DNA from: Enterococcus sp. HY326
GTDB taxonomy: Bacteria; Bacillota; Bacilli; Lactobacillales; Enterococcaceae
Direction: 5' to 3'
NCBI RefSeq assembly: GCF_026157065.1
Contig: NZ_JANLGQ010000006.1
Location: 165,925-229,924 of the forward strand
DNA length: 64,000 bases
Each line of letters opens with the position of its first letter. Position 1 is the first letter of the stretch. The translations under genes were made by a program, and so were the position numbers. Below, piece by piece: positions 27,050-36,288 of this stretch. A model generated the notes under the pieces. That model was not told where the DNA came from, did no database searches, and saw nothing but the letters and a program-made list of their open reading frames with translations.

Positions 27050-27706
27050 ATGAGCGTGATAGTATTAGCAGGAACGATTGGGGCAGGAAAATCTAGTTTG
27101 ACAGCGATGTTGGCCAAACGGTTAAACAGTCAAGCCTTCTATGAATCCATTGATGATAATGAGGTGTTGCCATTATTTTATGCCAACCCTGAACAATATG
27201 CTTTTTTACTACAAATTTACTTTTTGAATCGCCGTTTTGAAAGTATCAAGCAGGCGATGAAGGATGATGATAATGTTTTGGATCGTTCAATCTATGAAGA
27301 TTCACTACTGTTTCATTTAAATGCCGATTTAGGTCGCGCAACAGAAATTGAAGTCAAAGTCTATGATGAATTATTGGCCAATATGATGGAAGAGCTGCCC
27401 TTTGCTGCAGAAAAGAAACATCCAGATTTATTAGTCCACATCAAAGTCTCCTTTAAGACGATGCTGGAACGAATTCAAAAACGGGGCCGAGAATACGAAC
27501 AGTTGGAGTTTGACCCTAGCTTATACGATTATTATGAAGAATTAAATCGCCGCTATGATTCATGGTATGACAACTACAATGAAAGTCCCAAAATTCAAAT
27601 TGATGGCGACCGCCACAATTTTGTGGAGGACCCTCAAGCGCAGGAATATGTGATGCGCTTAGTGGAGGAAAAGTTGGCGGAGATTCGCGGGAATGTTGTG
27701 ATTTAA
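27050..27706 (+). CDS. Deoxynucleoside kinase (deoxyadenosine/deoxyguanosine kinase family)
   Basis: The 218-residue protein has the P-loop LAGTIGAGKSSLT at residues 5-17, the DRSIYEDSLLF substrate motif (about residue 83) and the LID-like RIQKRGREYEQ. These place it in the dNK family that salvages purine (sometimes pyrimidine) deoxynucleosides in Gram-positive bacteria. ATG 27050 follows TGGAGGTTA; a GTG two codons later is a possible alternative. It is monocistronic. Confidence 0.9.
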   Translation: MSVIVLAGTIGAGKSSLTAMLAKRLNSQAFYESIDDNEVLPLFYANPEQYAFLLQIYFLNRRFESIKQAMKDDDNVLDRSIYEDSLLFHLNADLGRATEIEVKVYDELLANMMEELPFAAEKKHPDLLVHIKVSFKTMLERIQKRGREYEQLEFDPSLYDYYEELNRRYDSWYDNYNESPKIQIDGDRHNFVEDPQAQEYVMRLVEEKLAEIRGNVVI

Positions 27707-27748
27707 GATAACTGAAACTGGACTAAATTTTTTATATAAGAGAAAAGA

Positions 27749-27788
27749 AAACAAGATGGCCTGAAGAAAAAGGCTATCTTGTTTTTTT
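27749..27788. terminator. Bidirectional terminator between dNK and the LevR-type gene
   Basis: AACAAGATGGCCT pairs with AGGCTATCTTGTT around an 8-base loop with T tracts outward on the plus strand and A/T-rich sequence on the other side. Confidence 0.8.
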
Positions 27789-27789
27789 G

Positions 27790-30492
27790 TTACTCATTAT
27801 AAATATAGTTTTTTATATAGTTAACTTCCTCGGAAGGGATTACAACAGAGTAGAAAGTTTCTATAGGTAAAAAAGCTTCTTTAAAATTTTGATAGAAGGT
27901 CTGATCGAAATCAGCTTGCTGCTCTGTTAACTCTATTTCTTCGTCAATTGTACGAATTAATCTTTCAATCATGCAACATGTATGAATGTACAATCCAAAG
28001 CTAGTGTTGATTGGGAGAGTAAATTTTAAAATATTTTGGATATCATCAATTGCTTTTGTAACCAGTGAGAGGAGTTTCACAGGATTTAATATGGTTAATT
28101 CATTAATTAAATTAGTCAATGCAAATTCATTTAAGAGATTTTTACTTAATAGACGCAGTTCCCTATCAGTAAAAATATCAGATAATACATAGCTTAAAAA
28201 AGATAAAGAATTATTTGCAATTAAATCTCCAATTGAAATAAACGGAATATGGGAAATATTTGGATCAAGCGTACCGATAATAAATTTTACCTCATTTTTT
28301 TCTAGAAATGGCTGTGAAAGACCGACTGTTGCCAATTCATTATAACTGATAGTATGGACAGATAGCTTAGAATGCTCAGGAAATGCCTTTTCTAAGATTT
28401 GTTTTATTTTTTTGTCTGTTTCTGGGCCAGCGGCTGAAGAGCAAAGAATAGTATTATTCTTTGTGCTTTTTTGGACAATTTGCGTCTTGAAAGCTGATGC
28501 TGCTTCGTGAGCATTACTTTCAATTAATGTGATATGACTCTTTTGCAACAAATCATTGCCGATTGTGAGGCCGACAGGTGGATTTATTGTGTCGATAAAT
28601 AGAATATTTGAATGAATTTCAGTGAGATTATCCTTCAGACTTGCTAAACTCCCCATATCGGACATGATAACTATCGTTTCTGCAGTTTTTTTCGTGCCAA
28701 GCCATTTCTCTAAATAGAGCAAGGCCTCTTTTGAATTTGCGTCTAAAGGAAGGTTGATACTATCAAAAAGATAACTATTCAATAATTGATTGATAGTCTT
28801 TGCTATTTCAGTTGCCACAGACTTTCCATGAGCCATAATCAAGCCGATAAAATCATTTTGTGTACTGCTTATTGAAAAATTCTCGATATAGCTTAACAAA
28901 CAGAGTTTAGCTATTTCTAAGTTTAATGTATTTGGAAAATTTAAATGGTCTGCTAGAACAGTTGATAATTGGAGCTGCTTGTTTAGTTGGACATCCAATT
29001 TTATTATTACATCTTGAAAAAATGATTGCTTCACATCAATGTCATCTGAGACCTCATAATAAAGCCGATTCAAAAGATGAAGCAATTTCTGGAAATCTTC
29101 ATTGGTTTCAGAGAAAGAATAGAAACTGCTATCGTCCATCTCAAATTGTTGTTTGAAAATTTTTTTTGATTGCTGAATCCAATCAGCTGGCTTTGAAGCC
29201 ATAGGTACAGGAGAGTTTTCTAAATAAATTTTAAAGAGTTCCCAGTTTTTCTTAAAGAATAGATTTAATTGTTGTGGATCGGAAGTCTCGTCTATTTCTA
29301 CACAATTCAGCTCAAGTTCCTTCACCAAAATAGTCCAAGGAGAAAAAATTTGTGCAACGGCGACTAAATCTGTGGCCCCTCGATAAGTTAGTGGACGGAA
29401 AGAGTCTTGTGGTATTGACTCTTGATGGGTAATTAATAAATCACTTAAATCGATATTAATTTGTTTTTCGGAGGATGCAAAACTCTCCTTAGCAATTGCT
29501 AGACGCAGGATGTTTTTGAACTCGCCAATATTTCCCGCAAATGTCGCTTTTAGTAGATACTCAATAAGCTGGTTACTAATTTTAATTTCTTTGTTTACTT
29601 TGTGCTCTTCTTTTTGAATTAGATTTGAGATTAAAGAAAGTTTTTCTTGATGTGTTCGTTCAGCTAAGCTAGGTACTGTTAAAATCACTGGAATTCTTCT
29701 CAAAAATGTGGTTAAAAAATTATCGCTAGGGTATTCCGTAGTCGCAAAGAGGAACCTAACTTCAGCTCTATGCCATTTTTCATTGTCTCCCAATCGATGA
29801 TATTTTTTTGTATCCATAAATTGGAATAATTTTTCCTGACAAGAAGGAGTCAGACAATGAATCTCGTCCAAAAAAAGATAGCCTTGATTCGCTTCTTCGA
29901 TAATTCCTGCAGTGTCTTTATACGCACCAGTATAAGCTCCTTTGACAAAACCAAATAAATTGGCTAAAAACAACTCTGGATTATTTGCGTATTCACTACA
30001 ATTGATATGGATAAACGGTGCCGAGGCCTTTATTTGTTCTTCGTATTTGGAGTATTGATAAATTTTTTCCGCCAAAAATGTTTTTCCTGTGCCAGATTCT
30101 CCCACCAACATAATTGGCAGACCTTGTTTGGAGTAGGCTGCAGCAGCTTTACATTGGAAAATAATGTTTGCCAAACTATCTGTATGCCCAATCACCTCTG
30201 AAAAAGGATCTTGATTATGAGTTTGGAGATCCCGTTTTAATTCTTCTAAGGTATCAAATTCTGATTTAAGTAATATGTTGTGAAATGATAATTCTATTTT
30301 TTTCTTAGGAAAAAAAAGGACGGGTCGAGAATTGATTTTAATAGCGAGACCATCTTTGACTAGTTGGTTCAAATAACTAGAAGCGCGATTTCTGCTAATA
30401 GATAGTTCTTGAGCTAAGATATTAGCGTCTAAGTTGTCGACGAACGACTTATCGAAGTATTTTTCTAAAATATTTAGTATTTGATCTTCCAT
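27790..30492 (-). CDS. LevR-family sigma-54-dependent PTS activator (HTH, AAA+, PRD, EIIA-like)
   Basis: The 900-residue regulator has an N-terminal helix-turn-helix (about 1-70) and a sigma-54 AAA+ domain (about 100-340). The latter carries Walker A GESGTGKT, the sigma-54 contact loop as GAYTGA (canonical GAFTGA) and Walker B GYLFLDEIH. PTS regulation domains and an EIIA-Man-like domain follow, with its His in IMAHGKSVATEIA (about residue 555), then an EIIB-like stretch and a C-terminal PRD with HTCCMIERLIRT. Such proteins activate mannose-family PTS operons when dephosphorylated by the cognate EIIB. It is divergent from such an operon that has a sigma-54 promoter, so that operon is the target. 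Confidence 0.9.
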   Translation of the reverse strand: MEDQILNILEKYFDKSFVDNLDANILAQELSISRNRASSYLNQLVKDGLAIKINSRPVLFFPKKKIELSFHNILLKSEFDTLEELKRDLQTHNQDPFSEVIGHTDSLANIIFQCKAAAAYSKQGLPIMLVGESGTGKTFLAEKIYQYSKYEEQIKASAPFIHINCSEYANNPELFLANLFGFVKGAYTGAYKDTAGIIEEANQGYLFLDEIHCLTPSCQEKLFQFMDTKKYHRLGDNEKWHRAEVRFLFATTEYPSDNFLTTFLRRIPVILTVPSLAERTHQEKLSLISNLIQKEEHKVNKEIKISNQLIEYLLKATFAGNIGEFKNILRLAIAKESFASSEKQINIDLSDLLITHQESIPQDSFRPLTYRGATDLVAVAQIFSPWTILVKELELNCVEIDETSDPQQLNLFFKKNWELFKIYLENSPVPMASKPADWIQQSKKIFKQQFEMDDSSFYSFSETNEDFQKLLHLLNRLYYEVSDDIDVKQSFFQDVIIKLDVQLNKQLQLSTVLADHLNFPNTLNLEIAKLCLLSYIENFSISSTQNDFIGLIMAHGKSVATEIAKTINQLLNSYLFDSINLPLDANSKEALLYLEKWLGTKKTAETIVIMSDMGSLASLKDNLTEIHSNILFIDTINPPVGLTIGNDLLQKSHITLIESNAHEAASAFKTQIVQKSTKNNTILCSSAAGPETDKKIKQILEKAFPEHSKLSVHTISYNELATVGLSQPFLEKNEVKFIIGTLDPNISHIPFISIGDLIANNSLSFLSYVLSDIFTDRELRLLSKNLLNEFALTNLINELTILNPVKLLSLVTKAIDDIQNILKFTLPINTSFGLYIHTCCMIERLIRTIDEEIELTEQQADFDQTFYQNFKEAFLPIETFYSVVIPSEEVNYIKNYIYNE

Positions 30493-30545
30493 CGGCTGTA
30501 TCCCCTTTCAAAATTTATGCTAACACATCTATAATGAAGCGTAAA

Positions 30546-30596
30546 TAGTGTCCAAAAAAAAAATTAGTGTCCATCGAGATGAGATTACACTGTAAT
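30546..30596 (+). promoter_or_regulatory. Probable upstream activating sequences for the LevR-type activator
   Basis: Two direct TAGTGTCCA copies (30546-30554 and 30565-30573), 19 bases apart, and an ATTACACTGTAAT dyad (30584-30596) lie 20-70 bases upstream of the -24/-12 promoter in the divergent intergenic region. ACACT in the dyad is the complement of AGTGT in the repeats, so all may be versions of one site. Confidence 0.5.
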
Positions 30597-30612
30597 AAAA
30601 GGCGTTTGGAAG

Positions 30613-30630
30613 TTGGCATGCTTCTTGCTT
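30613..30630 (+). promoter_or_regulatory. Sigma-54 (-24/-12) promoter of the mannose-family PTS operon
   Basis: TTGGCATGCTTCTTGCTT has GG and GC dinucleotides exactly 12 bases apart, matching TGGCAC-N5-TTGC. The divergent sigma-54 activator supports it strongly. Confidence 0.88.
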
Positions 30631-30666
30631 ATATATAATCAAACAAGGAAATTGGAGGAAATATTT

Positions 30667-31146
30667 ATGACAGTTGTAGGAGCAAGAGTTGATAATCGAT
30701 TGCTACATGGAATTGTGGCCACTCAGTGGGCACCGCAATCGGGTGCTAGCCGAGTAATGGTAATCAATGATGATGTAGCTAACGATCCAATTTTAAAAGA
30801 AAGTATGAAATTAGCTAGACCGAGTGGTATGGCAATCTCAATCATTACTGAGGAAACAGCGTTAGCAAATTTTAAAGCTGGCAAATATGATAATCAAAAA
30901 GTATTTGTAATTGCTAAAACACCTGAGGTATTTTTGAATATCCTGGAAGTCCCTATTGCTATTCCTGAATTAATTTTAGGGGGCACTGTTGTTTCTGAAA
31001 AAGAAGATAGCATTAAGGCTTCGAAAAGAGCTTACGTCGAGCAAGAACAAATTCCGACATATAAAAAAATATTGGAAAAGGATACGAATATTTTAGTTAA
31101 GTTTGTTCCTTCAGATAAAGATATCAAATTGAGTTCACTATTATAA
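30667..31146 (+). CDS. PTS mannose/fructose/sorbose-family IIB subunit
   Basis: ATG 30667 follows TTGGAGGAAATATTT; the frame extends upstream but that part overlaps the promoter. The 159-residue protein has VGARVDNRLLHGIVATQW with the phosphorylatable His near residue 14, and the conserved EIIB-Man fold segments. It accepts phosphate from EIIA and phosphorylates the incoming sugar, and it also signals to the LevR-type regulator. It is the first gene of the operon. Confidence 0.93.
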   Translation: MTVVGARVDNRLLHGIVATQWAPQSGASRVMVINDDVANDPILKESMKLARPSGMAISIITEETALANFKAGKYDNQKVFVIAKTPEVFLNILEVPIAIPELILGGTVVSEKEDSIKASKRAYVEQEQIPTYKKILEKDTNILVKFVPSDKDIKLSSLL

Positions 31147-31162
31147 GAAAGGATGAGGACAT

Positions 31163-31942
31163 ATGGAATTATCAATAATTCAAATTATCTTAATTACTTT
31201 ACTAGCGTATGTGAAAGTGATTGAGTGGGGGACTACTCAGATAACTGCTTTTAATACAGTAATCTATGGTTTCTTGACAGGCTTAATTTTAGGTGATGTT
31301 AGTACAGGTTTAGCAGTAGGGGCAACCTTACAATTAATGTCTTTAGGTGTTGTGGCCGTTGGGGGAGCATCCATGCCGGATTATCCCGTAGCTGCAATTA
31401 TCACTACAACAATCGCAGTGACTACTGGTCAAGGAATTGCTGCAGGTCTAGCTTTGGGACTGCCTGTAGGAATGTTAGGTGTTCAGCTGGATATTATTTG
31501 GAAATTGTTTAATGGTTTTATTACGAGAAAAGCAATGGAGTATGCAAGAAGGAAAGATTTCGGGAAAATGTTAAGAATTACCCTCGTATCGACATTTTCG
31601 ATGGGCTTAACGGCAGCTGTTCCAGTTTTTCTATCAATTACACTAGGTGTTAGTGTGGTTAGTCAGCTACTAGAATTCTTACCGGAATGGTTTACAAGTG
31701 GCTTACAAGTTGCCGGCGGGATGTTACCGGCCGTTGGTATTGCTATGTTGTTAATGTATATGCCGGTTAAAAAATTATGGAGCTATTTAGCAATCGGTTT
31801 TGTCTTATCAGCTTATTTAGGAACACCGGTTTTAGGTGTTGCAATCATCGGGGCAGCTTTAGCATTTGAATTTTACAAAAGAGTTATTAATAATAGTGGA
31901 GATAATCAACAAGTGATAGGAGTTGACATGGAAGATGAATAA
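31163..31942 (+). CDS. PTS mannose/fructose/sorbose-family IIC subunit
   Basis: The 259-residue protein is almost entirely hydrophobic with about seven membrane segments. It carries the family segment LILGDVSTGLAVGATLQLMSLGVVAVGGASMPDYP (conserved GA-Q-GG pattern, about residues 42-75). It forms the sugar channel with IID. The acidic C-terminus overlaps the IID start. Confidence 0.92.
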   Translation: MELSIIQIILITLLAYVKVIEWGTTQITAFNTVIYGFLTGLILGDVSTGLAVGATLQLMSLGVVAVGGASMPDYPVAAIITTTIAVTTGQGIAAGLALGLPVGMLGVQLDIIWKLFNGFITRKAMEYARRKDFGKMLRITLVSTFSMGLTAAVPVFLSITLGVSVVSQLLEFLPEWFTSGLQVAGGMLPAVGIAMLLMYMPVKKLWSYLAIGFVLSAYLGTPVLGVAIIGAALAFEFYKRVINNSGDNQQVIGVDMEDE

Positions 31943-32744
31943 TCCAAATACAAACGGTGTGTTAACAAAAAAAGATTTAAAGAAGGTTGGTAATCGCTGG
32001 TTTATCGGAGTTTCAACTTTCAACTATGAAACTCAGATGGCTCCTAGTGTAGTATACGCACTTTTCCCAGCTTTAAGAAAAATCTATGATAATGATGATG
32101 ACTTATTAGAATCAATTGAAAACCATTATAAATACTTCAATACTCATCCGTGGATTGCTAATATTGTATTAGGTGCTGCACTAGCAGTTGAAGATGAAGG
32201 AAAATTGAACAGCTTGGAAGCTGTTCAAGATTTGAAAGTTGGGTTGATGGGACCTTTGGCTGGAATTGGTGATACTATTATCTGGGCAATGCTACCAACT
32301 ATTCTTGGTTCTATTGCAGCATCTATGGCTCAAGAAGGTAGTCCAATAGGTGTCTTTATATGGGTACTAATTTACGGCTTGTCTTTATTTATTCGTCCTA
32401 GCTTGTATGAATTTGGTTATAAACAAGGGGCCAAATTAATCACGCAGATGGGGAGTCAGCTAAGTGCTTTTACCGACGCAATTTCTGTTCTCGGATTAGC
32501 TGTAGTTGGAGCGATTATTCCTACTACAATTAAACTCTCTACGGGTTTTGTATTTAAAAATGGAGATGTTGAACTTGAACTACAGTCAATGCTGGACCAA
32601 ATACTACCAGCTTTACTTCCGGTTCTCTTAGTAGGGCTAATCTATTTCCTAATGTCTAAAAAACATATTAAAATGACGACGATTATTCTGTTGGTAATAG
32701 TAGTTGCTTTGTTGGGAGCCTTTTTAGGGGTGTTTACAGTTTAA
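31935..32744 (+). CDS. PTS mannose/fructose/sorbose-family IID subunit
   Basis: ATG 31935 lies inside the end of the IIC gene (8-base overlap) with AGGAG 13 bases before. The 269-residue product starts MNNPNTNGVLTKKDLKK and has NYETQMAPSVVYAL, NTHPWIANIVLGAALA, GLMGPLAGIGDTI and C-terminal membrane helices, all typical of EIID. Together with IIC it forms the membrane permease. Confidence 0.92.
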   Translation: MNNPNTNGVLTKKDLKKVGNRWFIGVSTFNYETQMAPSVVYALFPALRKIYDNDDDLLESIENHYKYFNTHPWIANIVLGAALAVEDEGKLNSLEAVQDLKVGLMGPLAGIGDTIIWAMLPTILGSIAASMAQEGSPIGVFIWVLIYGLSLFIRPSLYEFGYKQGAKLITQMGSQLSAFTDAISVLGLAVVGAIIPTTIKLSTGFVFKNGDVELELQSMLDQILPALLPVLLVGLIYFLMSKKHIKMTTIILLVIVVALLGAFLGVFTV

Positions 32745-32759
32745 GAGGAGAGATGTCAT

Positions 32760-33989
32760 CTGATAGAAGTAGCAAATAAAAAAATATCAATTAACCCAAC
32801 CGGCTACAAAGTTTATATGCCGGGTTATCCTCGAACACAAGCGGCACAAGGAATACACGATGACCCTGAAGCTATTATGTTACTAATAAAATCAAATGGT
32901 ACTGAAATTCTTTTTGTTAGTGTAGATGTGGTAATTGTCACAAAAGATCGAGCAGACAGGTTAAGGGAGTTAATTTCTCGCAAAAATAAAATTCCAAAAA
33001 ATCAAATTTTTGTTGAAGCAACACATACACATTCAGGACCAAGTGGTTTTGATACGATGATAAAGATTCCAGATGATAATGAAAATAGTCAATTTTTTAA
33101 TTGGTCGATCAAGAAAATCCAAGAATCCGTTAATCAATTACGAGAGAATATGCAACAGGTTTCTGCGGAAATATGTGAAACAACCAGTCAAGGCTTCTAT
33201 AGTAATCGAATAGACGCAAGAAAAAAGTATAATAATAAAATATGGATTCTAAATTTTGTCAATTCTGAAGATGAAACTATAGCAGGTATGCTAAATATAA
33301 ATGTGCATTCAACTGTAGTTGGTCCAGAAAACACTTGGATTTCCAAGGATTTGATTGGCAGTATCAGAGAAACCTGTTATCAAGAACTCGGTGTGCTTTA
33401 TTATGCTTTTCCAGGAGCTTGTGGGGATGTCTCGAATCGGCATAACCGGCAAGGGAATGATTTCGCTGAATTAAGTCGAGTGGTAAAAGGAATCACAAAC
33501 CAAATTATAGATGCAAAAGAATTTAAAAAGATTACGATGGATTATCAGCAGATCGAGGCATTTTCTTATGTCATTGATTATGATAATCAAACTAACTTTC
33601 CAGCTTATCATGAGTCCTTAACTAGGATTGAGAGCATTCTAAATGCGCCAGAGACACTTAGCTTTGATGAAATTAAACTGAAAAAATCTGAAAAGAGTGC
33701 CCTTGAAAGTAAATTAATGACAAAGCATGTGCATATGGACGTAAAGATGGTGAAGATTGATTTTGGGGAGATTGTCTTGATAACCTTTCCAGGGGAGTTG
33801 TCTTCAAAATTAGGCGAGATAGTAGCAGATAGTTATGCTCCTGAAATCGCGCTAATTCTCGGGTATACAAATGATTTTCATATGTATTTTATGGAGAAGG
33901 AATTATACGGAAAAACATACGAGACAATCGCTTCGTTGGTTCCTGAAGGTGAACCAGAAAAAATAGTTGAAAGGATGTCCAAAATATGA
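32760..33989 (+). CDS. Neutral/alkaline ceramidase-like hydrolase, cytoplasmic, in a PTS operon
   Basis: Coding similarity begins before the first ATG (32817): the frame reads IEVANKKISINPTGYKVY from a CTG at 32760, nine bases after GAGGAG, which is the best start. The 409-residue protein has neutral-ceramidase hallmarks: GYPRTQAAQGIHDDPEA, the zinc motif ATHTHSGPSG, a second His in NINVHSTVVGPE, and GACGDVSNRH matching the catalytic GDVSPN loop. It is shorter than true ceramidases, lacks a signal peptide and lacks their C-terminal domain. Co-transcription with EIIB-C-D-A suggests it cleaves an amide or ester of the imported, phosphorylated compound. The substrate is unknown. Its stop overlaps the EIIA start. 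Confidence 0.7.
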   Translation: MIEVANKKISINPTGYKVYMPGYPRTQAAQGIHDDPEAIMLLIKSNGTEILFVSVDVVIVTKDRADRLRELISRKNKIPKNQIFVEATHTHSGPSGFDTMIKIPDDNENSQFFNWSIKKIQESVNQLRENMQQVSAEICETTSQGFYSNRIDARKKYNNKIWILNFVNSEDETIAGMLNINVHSTVVGPENTWISKDLIGSIRETCYQELGVLYYAFPGACGDVSNRHNRQGNDFAELSRVVKGITNQIIDAKEFKKITMDYQQIEAFSYVIDYDNQTNFPAYHESLTRIESILNAPETLSFDEIKLKKSEKSALESKLMTKHVHMDVKMVKIDFGEIVLITFPGELSSKLGEIVADSYAPEIALILGYTNDFHMYFMEKELYGKTYETIASLVPEGEPEKIVERMSKI

Positions 33990-34393
33990 GGAAATTTTTA
34001 ATAGCCACCCACCGGAGTATGGCTGAGGGTATTAAGGATACAGTCAATTTTTTTACTGGGTCAACTTATGATATTAGTACTTTATCGGCATATATGGATA
34101 ACAATGAATTGCGAGCTGATGAAATCAACGATTTCATTCCATTTTCTACAGATGATGAATTAGTTGTTTTTACAGATATTGCTTCAGGCAGCGTGACTCA
34201 AAAGTTTTATCCTTATCTAAAACAAGAAAACATTTTTTTGGTAAGTGGGATTAATTTGCCGATAGTCCTGTCAATCGTGTTAGCTACAGATCAAAAGTTA
34301 AGTTATCAAAAAATTGACGAATTGATTGGAGAAGCAAAGGAACAGATTGTACAAATTAAGTTAGAAGAAACTGTAAATATCGATGATGAGTAA
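33986..34393 (+). CDS. PTS mannose-family IIA subunit
   Basis: The 135-residue protein begins KFLIATHRSMAEGIKDTVNFF with the phosphorylated His at residue 9. FTDIASGSVTQKFYPYL and the VSGINLPIVLSI strand are typical of EIIA-Man. It relays phosphate from HPr to IIB. The ATGA overlap with the hydrolase gene indicates coupled translation. Confidence 0.9.
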   Translation: MRKFLIATHRSMAEGIKDTVNFFTGSTYDISTLSAYMDNNELRADEINDFIPFSTDDELVVFTDIASGSVTQKFYPYLKQENIFLVSGINLPIVLSIVLATDQKLSYQKIDELIGEAKEQIVQIKLEETVNIDDE

Positions 34394-34429
34394 AGATTGT
34401 TTTGTTATGAACAAAAGGAGTGGATCGCT

Positions 34430-35284
34430 TTGCAAATTAACGAAATTATTACGAAATTAAAAGGGTATTACTCTGGAATTGATTTTAATGGTCAAGTAAT
34501 AGATGAAGAGACAACTAGAGACAAAGTTCTATTTGGCTCCGAAAAAATAGACATAGAATGCACTGGGATTGTAACATGCTGCTGGGCTTCAGCGGAAGTA
34601 ATTAAAAAAGCGGGTGAATTGAATGCCAACTTGATTATTTGTCATGAAGCTCTTTTCTGGAATCATGGAGATCGTACTGATTGGCTCAAAGAGAACGAAA
34701 CATATCTCGAAAAGAAAAAATTATTAGAAGAAAACAAGATTGTGGTATGGCGTAATCATGATTATATTCATTCAGGTTTTCCTCTAAATGGGGTAGGGTA
34801 TGTGGACGGAATTTTTTACGGTTTAGCCAAGAAACTAGGCTGGGAAAGTTATATTCAAGGGGATAAAAAATTAATCACAAGTTTTTTGTTACCTGAAACG
34901 ACTGTTGAAGAAGTTGCTAATAACTTTATTCAAAAGCTTAACTTAAATGGTGCAAAGATAATCGGAAATCCTAAGACGAAGGTGAGGAATACCTTCATTT
35001 GTGCCCACGTAATGGGTGAACACGATCGTGAACTAATCACATTGGTTGAAAAAGAAAAAATTGAGCTACTAATTGCGCTGGAATTAATAGATTATACTTT
35101 AACTGAAAACATCCATGACCGTAGCTTTCTCAATCAAGATAAAGCAATTTTAACTGTTGGCCACTTCAACACTGAAGAAGTTGGTATGGAATATATGCTT
35201 GAATATCTCGATGATGCTCTAGATGAAAAAGTCCCAGCTTATTTTATTCAATCGGGAGACATGTACACCTACATCACGCCTTAG
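34430..35284 (+). CDS. Nif3-like dinuclear metal centre protein
   Basis: TTG 34430, eight bases after AAAGGAG, is chosen over the upstream frame start. The 284-residue protein resembles the Nif3/YqfO (DUF34) family: ATGIVTCCWASAEVIKKA and ANLIICHEALFW (metal-binding HE), NHDYIHSG, and C-terminal VGHFNTEEVGMEYM with His and Glu ligands. Family members are hexamers with two metal ions and often act as hydrolases, possibly in metabolite or NAD-adduct repair. In this operon it probably processes the same unknown substrate as the ceramidase-like enzyme. It is not the housekeeping copy by context. Confidence 0.8.
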   Translation: MQINEIITKLKGYYSGIDFNGQVIDEETTRDKVLFGSEKIDIECTGIVTCCWASAEVIKKAGELNANLIICHEALFWNHGDRTDWLKENETYLEKKKLLEENKIVVWRNHDYIHSGFPLNGVGYVDGIFYGLAKKLGWESYIQGDKKLITSFLLPETTVEEVANNFIQKLNLNGAKIIGNPKTKVRNTFICAHVMGEHDRELITLVEKEKIELLIALELIDYTLTENIHDRSFLNQDKAILTVGHFNTEEVGMEYMLEYLDDALDEKVPAYFIQSGDMYTYITP

Positions 35285-35300
35285 GAAAAATAAAGAATCA

Positions 35301-35336
35301 GAAAGAGCCCCTAGTTCTATTGGCTCTTTCTTTTTT
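35301..35336 (+). terminator. Terminator of the mannose-family PTS operon
   Basis: GAAAGAGCC pairs with GGCTCTTTC around 12 bases, followed by T6. Confidence 0.85.
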
Positions 35337-35362
35337 GTATAAAGTGACTCTCTCCTTTATAA
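35334..35362 (+). promoter_or_regulatory. Candidate corA promoter
   Basis: TTGTAT, a 17-base spacer and TATAAT lie directly after the PTS-operon terminator and about 20 bases before the Shine-Dalgarno of the CorA gene. Confidence 0.6.
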
Positions 35363-35382
35363 TTGAAACTGAGGTGAAAAAA

Positions 35383-36288
35383 GTGGAAAAACGCCGTCAA
35401 TTCAATCAAGGCAAATGCAATTGGATTCAAATCAGCAGTCACAATTCAGATACGATTACCGATTTAAAGGAAAAATACCAGCTCACCGATGAGATTTTGG
35501 CGTATGCGCTGGACCGCCATGAACAAGGGCGGGTAGAATATGATGGCGATGAGGGCACTTTATTGGTGGTCTTCAATGTCCCCTTTAAAAAACAGCCGGA
35601 CAATCATTATATGACAAAACCAATCACTTTTATTTTAAAAGAAGAAAATATTTTTACCTTCACAATGAAGGAAAACGAGTTTATCGTACCGATGATTGAA
35701 GGCATTTTGCATCAACATCCCGATCAAAGCATCTATAGCTTGCTGTTTCACAGTCTCTTGTCGATTAGCGAAAGCTATTTTCCGCTACTGGAGGAAATCA
35801 CGGCCCAGCGAATTTTATTAAATGATCGACTGCGGACTCATACCACCAATAAAAATTTGATTGCCTTGTCAGATCTTTCTGTAGGTCTGGTTTATTTAGT
35901 GACGGCCACAAAACAAAATGCGATGCTCTTGGAATCCATCAAAACGTTGGAGGTCTATCGCAAAATGAAGGCCAATGAAAAAGAAGAACTGGATGATGCG
36001 CTAGTCGAAGCCAAACAGGCCGACAGCATGGCGCAAATGGCGGCCGACATCCTGCGTCAGCTTTCCAGCACTTACAATAATTTATTGAATAACAATTTGA
36101 ACGACACCATGAAATTGTTAACAGTCTGGTCTTTGTTGCTGACTATCCCGACAATTGTCACCGGCTTTTTCGGCATGAACATGGACCTGCCTTTTACTAA
36201 TTCAGCCTTTAGCTGGGGAATTGTGGTCGTTATCAGTTTAGGCCTATCCTTATGGCTACTGATTATTTTGTGGCGGCGGATAAAATAG
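35383..36288 (+). CDS. corA: CorA-family magnesium/divalent cation transporter
   Basis: The start is GTG 35383 after GAGGTGAAAAAA; the earlier frame overlaps the promoter. The 301-residue protein has a large cytoplasmic N-terminal domain (about 1-240) and two C-terminal membrane helices separated by TGFFGMNM, the GMN selectivity signature of CorA. It mediates Mg2+ (or Co2+/Ni2+) uptake as a pentamer. It is monocistronic. Confidence 0.92.
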   Translation: MEKRRQFNQGKCNWIQISSHNSDTITDLKEKYQLTDEILAYALDRHEQGRVEYDGDEGTLLVVFNVPFKKQPDNHYMTKPITFILKEENIFTFTMKENEFIVPMIEGILHQHPDQSIYSLLFHSLLSISESYFPLLEEITAQRILLNDRLRTHTTNKNLIALSDLSVGLVYLVTATKQNAMLLESIKTLEVYRKMKANEKEELDDALVEAKQADSMAQMAADILRQLSSTYNNLLNNNLNDTMKLLTVWSLLLTIPTIVTGFFGMNMDLPFTNSAFSWGIVVVISLGLSLWLLIILWRRIK

